A stretch of 64,000 nucleotides of DNA from Phycisphaerales bacterium (GTDB taxonomy: Bacteria; Planctomycetota; Phycisphaerae; UBA1845; Fen-1342), in assembly GCA_016716475.1 (NCBI GenBank), contig JADJWG010000004.1, positions 310,001-374,000 on the forward strand, given 5' to 3'. The translations under genes and the position numbers were made by a program. Below, piece after piece: positions 56,803-64,000 of the stretch; positions within the stretch are counted from its first letter, which is position 1, and every line of letters starts with the position of its first letter. The notes under the pieces were generated by a model. The model worked only from the letters and a program-made list of their open reading frames with translations. It was not told where the DNA came from and made no database searches.

Positions 56803-58260
56803 TCAGAGGAGCGGGCTGGCGAGGCGGGCGACGTTTTCGGCGCATTTCTGACGGAGCAGGCGGCGGCGCCAGGCCGCGAGGTCCAGCGGATCGCCTTCCG
56901 CGATGTACTGGGCCTGCAGCAGCCGCAACCGGGTCGTGAAGTCATGGTCGTAGACGAAGAGCGTGACCTCAAAGTCGAGCCAGAGACTGCGCATATCCAG
57001 GTTCATGGAGCCGATCAGGCCGATCTCGCCGTCGACCGAGATGGTCTTCGCGTGCAACAGGCCGCTGCGATACTGGCAGATCCGCACGCCTGCGGAGAGC
57101 AGTGTGTCGTAGTGTGAACAGCCGGCGTATTGCGCAAGTCGGCTGTCGATGCGCGCGGGAACGACGATCGTGACTTCGACACCACGGTGGGCGGCGGAGG
57201 CCATCGCGGTGAGGGTGGACTCGTCGGGTACGAAATAGGGGGTGGTCATGACCAGCTCACGGCGTGCGGCGTAGAGGGTAGTCATGAGCATTTCATGGAT
57301 TGCGTCCGGCGCGGGTCCGGGGCCTGAGGGGACGACCTGCACGATGGAAGAACCGCAGGGTGTGCACGTCGGCATGACACCCTGTGCGACCAGGGTCTCA
57401 ACGCTCTCGCCGGTTTCCAGTTCCCAGTCGAGCAGGAAAGCCAGTCCGAGCGCCATGACCGCGGGCCCCTCGATGCGGACCATGGCGTCGACCCAGGGTC
57501 CGACACCCGCATGCACCTTGAAAAAACGAGCGTCGGCGATGTTCATGCTGCCGGTGTAGGCGACACGGCCGTCGATCACGATGATCTTGCGGTGCACCCG
57601 CAGGTCGACCCGGACGAAGAGTGCGCGGATGACGCCTACGGGTAGTGCGGCGACGATCTGCACCCCGCCGGCGCGCAGTCGGTCGGCTCGGGCGCTGTTC
57701 AGAAATGCGTTGCTGCCAACGTCGTCGAGCAGAAGGCGGCAGGCCACTCCCCGGGTCGCGGCGCGCAGCAGCGCTTCAGCCACGTCATCGGCCAGACCGC
57801 CCTCGCTCCAGATGTACATCACGATGTGACAGGTGTGCCGGGCGGCATCGATGTCGGCGATGATGCTGTGCAGCGTCTTCTCGCAATCGCCGATCAATTC
57901 CAGCGCGTTCCCCCCCACAGCCGGGAACCCGACGGCGATGCGCCCCTGGTTCTGTAAAGCGGCCTGGGTGGGGCCGAGCGTGGCCGGATCGAGCGGGGCG
58001 GCATCGTCGAGGTGCCGGATCCGCTCGGAAGACCGTTCGGCGAGTGCCTGGGCCCGGGCCGCGCGGCGGGCGCCCAGGCGGTGTTCGCCGATGACGAGAT
58101 AGGCGATGGCACCGATGTAGGGAACGAAGAAGAGGATCAGGAACCACGCCAGCGAGACGCTAACGGGGTGACGCTTCGCGACAATGCGGACCGTCAGGAT
58201 CAGCACCAGCGCCCAGTGCGTCAGGAACGTGAATTCGGTCAGCCAGCCGAATGTCCCCAT
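56803..58260 (-). CDS. cardiolipin synthase (phospholipase D family)
   Basis: A 485-residue membrane enzyme. Two N-terminal membrane helices (residues 10-60) and two HKD sites, VHRKIIVIDGRVAYTG and LHAKTISVDGEIGLIG, both intact, each with GSMN. It would join two phosphatidylglycerol molecules to make cardiolipin. The ATG at 58260 starts just before the first helix. It converges on the M14 gene 12 bases away. Confidence 0.93.
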   Translation of the reverse strand: MGTFGWLTEFTFLTHWALVLILTVRIVAKRHPVSVSLAWFLILFFVPYIGAIAYLVIGEHRLGARRAARAQALAERSSERIRHLDDAAPLDPATLGPTQAALQNQGRIAVGFPAVGGNALELIGDCEKTLHSIIADIDAARHTCHIVMYIWSEGGLADDVAEALLRAATRGVACRLLLDDVGSNAFLNSARADRLRAGGVQIVAALPVGVIRALFVRVDLRVHRKIIVIDGRVAYTGSMNIADARFFKVHAGVGPWVDAMVRIEGPAVMALGLAFLLDWELETGESVETLVAQGVMPTCTPCGSSIVQVVPSGPGPAPDAIHEMLMTTLYAARRELVMTTPYFVPDESTLTAMASAAHRGVEVTIVVPARIDSRLAQYAGCSHYDTLLSAGVRICQYRSGLLHAKTISVDGEIGLIGSMNLDMRSLWLDFEVTLFVYDHDFTTRLRLLQAQYIAEGDPLDLAAWRRRLLRQKCAENVARLASPLL

Positions 58261-58416
58261 GGTGGGCCGCAGTATAGCAATCGCCGGGAATTTCCGCGGC
58301 CACCGGAGGGTTGTGTGCCTGACGCTACAATCGACGGGCCCCCTTCGCGGCCAAGGTGAGCCGGAGGCGACGGACGGGCCCACGCCGCGACTGGCCCGCG
58401 TCGGAGGACCGCTGTC

Positions 58417-59088
58417 GTGAGAATCATCCGTGCGGCCCGAGTGGGTTGTCTGCTGGCTGGAGCATGCCTGCTGTCCGGGTGTACCCCGCGTGAGCCGGGC
58501 CAGCCATCGGACAACAGTACCGTGACCACAGGCGCTGGTCGCGTCGCCGGCGCTGCCACGACGACCCGCTCAGCGACCGAACCATCCAGGGAATCTGACA
58601 TGCAGACGGAAACGGCGACATTTGCAGCGGGGTGCTTCTGGGGGGTTGAGCACCGCTTCCGACAGGTTCCGGGCGTTCTTGCCACACGGGTGGGGTATAT
58701 CGGCGGCCACGTCGAGAACCCAACGTACAAGCAGGTTTGCAGTGATACCACCGGCCACGCCGAGGCCGTGGAGATCGTATTCGATCCCGGAAAGGTAACT
58801 TACGCCGAATTGGTGGACCTCTTCTTCACGCTGCACGATCCAACCCAGCGCAATCGGCAGGGGCCCGACATCGGTTCCCAGTACCGTTCGGCTGTGTTCT
58901 ATCATTCGCCCGCCCAGCAGGCGGCAGCAATGGAGGCCAAGGAGCGGCTGGCCGGGTCCGGCCGGTTCAGCCGCCCGATCGTGACCGAGTTGGTACCGAC
59001 GGCGAACTTTTACCCGGCCGAGGACTACCACCAGCAATACCTTGAGAAGCGCGGCGTGGCGGCCTGTCCGTCGTCTGGTGGGCACTGA
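58417..59088 (+). CDS. msrA: peptide methionine sulfoxide reductase A, lipoprotein form
   Basis: A 223-residue protein. The start GTG follows GGAGG. A lipobox LLSGC (C22) is followed by a 40-residue Thr/Ser/Ala-rich linker, and then the MsrA domain with the active-site motif AGCFWG (C73), GHAEAVEI and GSQYRSAVFYHS. MsrA is usually cytoplasmic; here it should be anchored to a membrane on the outer side, where it would repair oxidised surface proteins. A C-terminal Cys (ACPSS) could be the resolving Cys. Confidence 0.93.
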   Translation: MRIIRAARVGCLLAGACLLSGCTPREPGQPSDNSTVTTGAGRVAGAATTTRSATEPSRESDMQTETATFAAGCFWGVEHRFRQVPGVLATRVGYIGGHVENPTYKQVCSDTTGHAEAVEIVFDPGKVTYAELVDLFFTLHDPTQRNRQGPDIGSQYRSAVFYHSPAQQAAAMEAKERLAGSGRFSRPIVTELVPTANFYPAEDYHQQYLEKRGVAACPSSGGH

Positions 59089-59451
59089 GGCGCTGAAGTC
59101 AAACGGGGGAGCTGTTCCGCCACCCCGGGAAGCGGCGAGCGGGCGGAATTCACGGGGGTTGGTGTCGGTTCGAGTTCGGGCCCGGTCCCGGGCGGGGTAG
59201 GCGGCTGCCAAGTTGACACTGCCAGCACGACAGCCGAACCGGGGGCGGCTCGGTACCGAAAGGCCCAGTGGAGTTCGTAAACCACTTGAATAGCAATTGG
59301 TTACAATTCCTTGGTCAGCGGCGATGCTCTGGCACCGCGATTGCATATTGATTCATGGTGGGGTCGCGGTCCTCCCGCGCCTCGAAGGTTCGGAGAAGCA
59401 ATACCCCCTGCCACCTTGGCAAGGCGCTCGCAGGAAGAAGGAGACGTCCGC
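59089..59451. other. control region upstream of groEL1
   Basis: No gene. A TACAAT at 59302-59307 could be a -10, but the -35 is poor. AGTGG-agttcgtaaa-CCACT at about 59267-59286 is a short inverted repeat. I see no CIRCE element, the HrcA site often found before groE. AAGGAG lies before the start codon. Confidence 0.5.
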
Positions 59452-61173
<1,722 letters not shown>

Positions 61174-61288
61174 GTCACTGGTGCATCCGCCCCTGTTCGC
61201 AGTGCCCGTGGGCAGACGCCGGGCCGGGGTGTGATGGAGTTGGTGAGTTAGGAATCGAACAAGCTCTGACTTGCTTTGGAGATGCAAT

Positions 61289-61603
61289 ATGGCAACGGCA
61301 ACTGCGAAGAAGCTGAAGATTCGTCCGCTCGATGACCGTGTGGTGGTGGAGCGGTTTGAGGCCGAGGAACGTACCGCCGGCGGGATCGTGCTGCCCGACA
61401 GCGCCCGTGAGAAGCCCCAGACGGGGCGGGTGATCGCGACGGGTCCCGGCAAGCTGCTGGAGAAGAGCGGCGAGCGCGGCAAGATGTCATTGAAGGTGGG
61501 CGACACGGTGTTCTACGGAAAGTACTCGGGCACCGAGGTCGAGATCGACGGCGACACCTACGTGATCCTGCGCGAGTCGGACGTCCTGGCGGTTCAGGAG
61601 TAG
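61289..61603 (+). CDS. groES: co-chaperonin GroES
   Basis: A 104-residue lid subunit. IRPLDDRVVVERFEAEERTAGGIVLPDSA (in part RPLDDRVVVE, GGIVLPDSA) has the mobile loop, and DTVFYGKYSGTEV is typical. The ATG at 61289 follows GGAG; an earlier frame start has no family match. It lies between the two groEL genes and must serve both. Confidence 0.96.
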   Translation: MATATAKKLKIRPLDDRVVVERFEAEERTAGGIVLPDSAREKPQTGRVIATGPGKLLEKSGERGKMSLKVGDTVFYGKYSGTEVEIDGDTYVILRESDVLAVQE

Positions 61604-61693
61604 CCGCCGGGTAGCTTACTCGGCAACCGTGACACGAGGTGTGGTGCTCCCGGCTTCTGACTTCAACATTCTGATTCTTCGGAGATTTCGCAT

Positions 61694-63310
61694 ATGCCTG
61701 CCAAGCAACTGATGTACGCCGAATTGGCCCGCAGCGAGATGCTGGCGGGTGTGCGGCGCCTCGCCCGGGCGGTCAAGTCGACCCTGGGCCCGGTCGGTCA
61801 CAACGTGCTGCTGCAGAAGTCCTGGGGTGCCCCGCGCATCACCAAGGACGGTGTGACCGTCAGCAAGGAAATCGAGCTGTCGGAGCCGTTCCAGAACATG
61901 GGCGCCAAGCTCGTGAACGAGGTGGCTTCCAAGACCAGTGACCTCGCAGGCGATGGAACGACCACCGCCACGGTGCTGGCCGAGGCGATCTTCGCCGAGG
62001 GGCTCAAGAATGTAACGGCCGGCGCAAATCCGATGCTGCTGAAACGCGGGATCGACGGTGCCGTGCAGGTCGCGGTGGAAGCCATCCGCAAGCAGGCCGC
62101 GAAGGTTGGTGGCAAGGATGATATCGCCAAGGTCGCGACGATCAGCGCGAACGGCGATCGCGCGATCGGCAAGATCCTTTCCGACGCCTTCGACAAGGTC
62201 GGCAAGGACGGCGTGGTGGAGATCGAGGAAGGCAAGGGCATGGAGACGACGTGGGAGCACGTCGAAGGCATGCAGTTCGACAAGGGCTTTGTCTCACCCT
62301 ACTTCATCACCAACCCGACTGCGCTCGAGGCCCTGCTCGACGACCCCTACATCCTGATCTACGAGAAGAAGATCAGCTCCATCCGGGACCTGATCCCACT
62401 GCTCGAGAAGATTCTCAACGTCAGCAAGCCGCTGCTGATCATCGCCGAGGATGTGGAGGGCGAAGCCCTCGCAGCCCTGGTCGTGAACAAGCTTCGCGGA
62501 ACGCTCAACGTGGCCGCGGTGAAGGCCCCCGGCTTCGGCGACCGCCGCAAGGCCCTGCTGGGCGACATTGCGACGCTCACCGGCGGTGAGTTCATCAGTG
62601 AGGATCGCGGCCTGAAGCTCGAGAACGTTGAGCTGAGCATGCTCGGTCGCGCCAAGCGCGTCACGATCACCAAGGACGAGACGACGATCGTCGAAGGTGT
62701 CGGCAAGAAGAAGGACATCGAGGCCCGCATCGCCCAGATCCGCGCCCAGATCGAAAAGACCACCAGTGATTACGACCGGGAGAAGCTCCAGGAGCGCCTG
62801 GCGAAGCTCACCGGCGGTGTCGCGGTGCTGTCGGTCGGCGGAGCGACCGAAATCGAGGTCAAGGAGCGCAAGGACCTCGTCGATGATGCCTTCCACGCGA
62901 CCAAGGCGGCTGCGGAAGAGGGCGTTGTCCCCGGTGGCGGGGTGTCTTTCCTGCGGGCCATCAAGCCCGTTCGCGAGGCGGCCAAGAAGGTCACGGGCGA
63001 CGAGGCCATCGGCTACGAAATTATCGCCAAGGCACTCGAAGCCCCCGCTCGCCAGATCGCCGAGAATGCGGGCGAGGACGGCGGCGTCGTGGTCGACGAG
63101 GTCCTCACCCGCGGCAAGAACTTCGGCTTCGACGCGGCTCGCGGCGAGTATGTCGACATGATCGAAGCGGGCATCATCGATCCGGCCAAGGTGGCGCGCG
63201 TGGCGCTGCAGAATGCGGCCAGCGTCGCCGGCCTGATGCTGACGACCGACGTGCTCTGCACCGAGTTCAAGGAAGAGAAGCACGCGCAGACCGTGGGTGC
63301 GACGCACTGA
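61694..63310 (+). CDS. groEL: chaperonin GroEL, copy 2 (no GGM tail)
   Basis: A 538-residue paralogue of copy 1. ATP-site motifs LAGDGTTTAT and DDAFHATKAAAEEGVVPGGG are intact. The N-terminus MPAKQLMYAELARSEM is closer to the classic GroEL form. The C-terminus ends in EEKHAQTVGATH with no GGM tail, so its cavity must differ from that of copy 1. It follows groES by 90 bases on the same strand. The codon use is slightly different (more C-ending) from copy 1. Confidence 0.95.
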   Translation: MPAKQLMYAELARSEMLAGVRRLARAVKSTLGPVGHNVLLQKSWGAPRITKDGVTVSKEIELSEPFQNMGAKLVNEVASKTSDLAGDGTTTATVLAEAIFAEGLKNVTAGANPMLLKRGIDGAVQVAVEAIRKQAAKVGGKDDIAKVATISANGDRAIGKILSDAFDKVGKDGVVEIEEGKGMETTWEHVEGMQFDKGFVSPYFITNPTALEALLDDPYILIYEKKISSIRDLIPLLEKILNVSKPLLIIAEDVEGEALAALVVNKLRGTLNVAAVKAPGFGDRRKALLGDIATLTGGEFISEDRGLKLENVELSMLGRAKRVTITKDETTIVEGVGKKKDIEARIAQIRAQIEKTTSDYDREKLQERLAKLTGGVAVLSVGGATEIEVKERKDLVDDAFHATKAAAEEGVVPGGGVSFLRAIKPVREAAKKVTGDEAIGYEIIAKALEAPARQIAENAGEDGGVVVDEVLTRGKNFGFDAARGEYVDMIEAGIIDPAKVARVALQNAASVAGLMLTTDVLCTEFKEEKHAQTVGATH

Positions 63311-63388
63311 TGCGTGCGATCCGGCAGGTGGCGCCGCGGCACCACATACGGCGATTTAGTTTGGACTAAACAGGATGCGCGCGACATG

Positions 63389-63411
63389 GCGGGTGGCGCC
63401 GCGCCACCCGC
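63389..63411 (+). terminator. hairpin after groEL2
   Basis: A perfect 10-bp stem, GCGGGTGGCG and CGCCACCCGC, with a 3-base loop. No T-tract follows, so it could be a terminator or an mRNA-stabilising structure. Confidence 0.4.
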
Positions 63412-63425
63412 GCACGTAAACTACG

Positions 63426-63464
63426 CCGCAGGGGCGTTCGCCAGCAGTGCGGCCGCCCCTGCGG
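63426..63464 (+). terminator. second hairpin after groEL2
   Basis: A perfect 11-bp stem, CCGCAGGGGCG and CGCCCCTGCGG, with a 17-base loop, followed by TGTGTTTGG, slightly T-rich. It is the better candidate terminator of the groE cluster. Confidence 0.45.
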
Positions 63465-63561
63465 TGTGTTTGGACCAGGCCGGAGTTACCGCCCAGCCGG
63501 GCGACGCGGTGATCGGTAACCCGGCTCGGGCCGTGGCGACGGTGGCCGCGGTTGAGGCGTC

Positions 63562-64000
63562 ATGGTGGCGACCAAGCGAGATTACTACGAAATTCTCGGT
63601 ATCAGTCGCACAGCGACGCCCGACGAGATCAAGAAGGCGTACCGCCAAGCTGCGCTGAAGTACCATCCCGACCGTAATCGCGAGCCCGGTGCGGAGGAGC
63701 GCTTCAAGGAAGCCGCCGAGGCGTACGAGGTGCTCGCCGATGAGACCAAGCGTGAGCGCTATGACCGCTACGGCCACGCCGGTCTCCAGGGCGTCGGCAT
63801 GCACGACTTCCAGGGCATGGCCGTTGATGACATTTTCAGCATTTTCTCCGACCTCTTCGGCGGCGGTGGTGGGGGCGGCTTCGGTGGTTTTGGAAGGGGG
63901 ACGGTTGACCGTGGTGTGGACATCCGCACGGTCATTGAAATCGGCCTGCCGGAAGTGTTGACCGGTGTTGAGAAGACGCTGCGATTCGAGCGGGCAGATC
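63562..64000 (+). CDS. dnaJ: DnaJ (Hsp40), 5' part
   Basis: The first 146 codons of a J-protein; the gene runs off the window. The J domain (residues 1-70) has KRDYYEILGISRTATPDEIK and the essential HPD at 35-37, and a Gly/Phe-rich linker starts with DLFGGGGGGGFGGFGRG. The rest enters the client-binding domain (VDIRTVIEIGLPEVLTGV). DnaJ stimulates the ATPase of DnaK. GAGG precedes the ATG. Its closeness to groEL2 makes this a stress-protein cluster. Confidence 0.93.
   Translation, partial: MVATKRDYYEILGISRTATPDEIKKAYRQAALKYHPDRNREPGAEERFKEAAEAYEVLADETKRERYDRYGHAGLQGVGMHDFQGMAVDDIFSIFSDLFGGGGGGGFGGFGRGTVDRGVDIRTVIEIGLPEVLTGVEKTLRFERAD

Noticed and set aside
59089..59451. A CIRCE element before groEL1
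   Set aside because: I looked for TTAGCACTC-N9-GAGTGCTAA and found nothing close.

Overview
The window is gene-dense, high-GC chromosomal DNA from a bacterium, most likely a member of the Planctomycetota (Phycisphaerae or a close relative). Four things suggest this: very large secreted proteins ending in dockerin-type calcium repeats, a PEP-CTERM protein, two GroEL paralogues around one GroES, and an ATP synthase alpha subunit with an extra loop of about 50 residues. The placement is an inference from gene content, because the window holds no rRNA gene. I see no tRNA, CRISPR array, insertion sequence, prophage or integrase, so this looks like core chromosome.

Layout. 0-9 kb: hslU, a class V aminotransferase, an Mrp/NBP35-type Fe-S carrier, a two-CBS protein, an alpha-glucan phosphorylase split by a frameshift, and an AbgT-type transporter. 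9-17 kb: a 1438-residue dockerin protein, a PEP-CTERM protein, a Tat-exported metallophosphoesterase and a dipeptide epimerase. 17-28 kb: recO, a LON-substrate-binding-domain protein, several exported or membrane proteins of unknown function, two lipoproteins, an M48 protease, trpF, and a VKOR-DsbA-DsbA fusion. 28-32.5 kb: a PAS-Fis regulator, a glycogen debranching enzyme and a PAS/GAF/receiver protein. 32.7-40.8 kb: an F-type ATP synthase operon in the order atpZ-like, atpI-like, B, E, F, H, A, G, D, with no atpC. 40.8-42.3 kb: a RegB/PrrB-like membrane histidine kinase. 42.5-54 kb: a modular secreted protein with a metzincin-like zinc site, a SUFU-domain protein, a small gene overlapping lexA, a glycosyltransferase, a secreted unknown, a methyltransferase and panB. 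54-59 kb: a GGDEF/HD-GYP hybrid, an M14 lipoprotein, cardiolipin synthase and a lipoprotein MsrA. 59-64 kb: groEL1-groES-groEL2 and the start of dnaJ.

How genes work together. The phosphorylase and debranching enzyme would together degrade glycogen. hslU, the two chaperonins, dnaJ and the M48 protease form a protein-quality group. The VKOR fusion and MsrA would handle disulfides and oxidised methionine outside the cytoplasm. The ATP synthase operon ends facing a redox-sensor-like kinase that carries the quinone-contact motif GGxxNPF.

No feature proves a wholly new system. The best leads are a 34-bp dyad sitting on the promoter of the lexA transcript together with a previously unrecognised overlapping gene, the RegB-like kinase beside the ATP synthase, the VKOR fusion with a cysteine-less second Dsb domain, a PAS-Fis regulator lacking an AAA+ domain, and repeated long GC hairpins just past stop codons without a T-tract.
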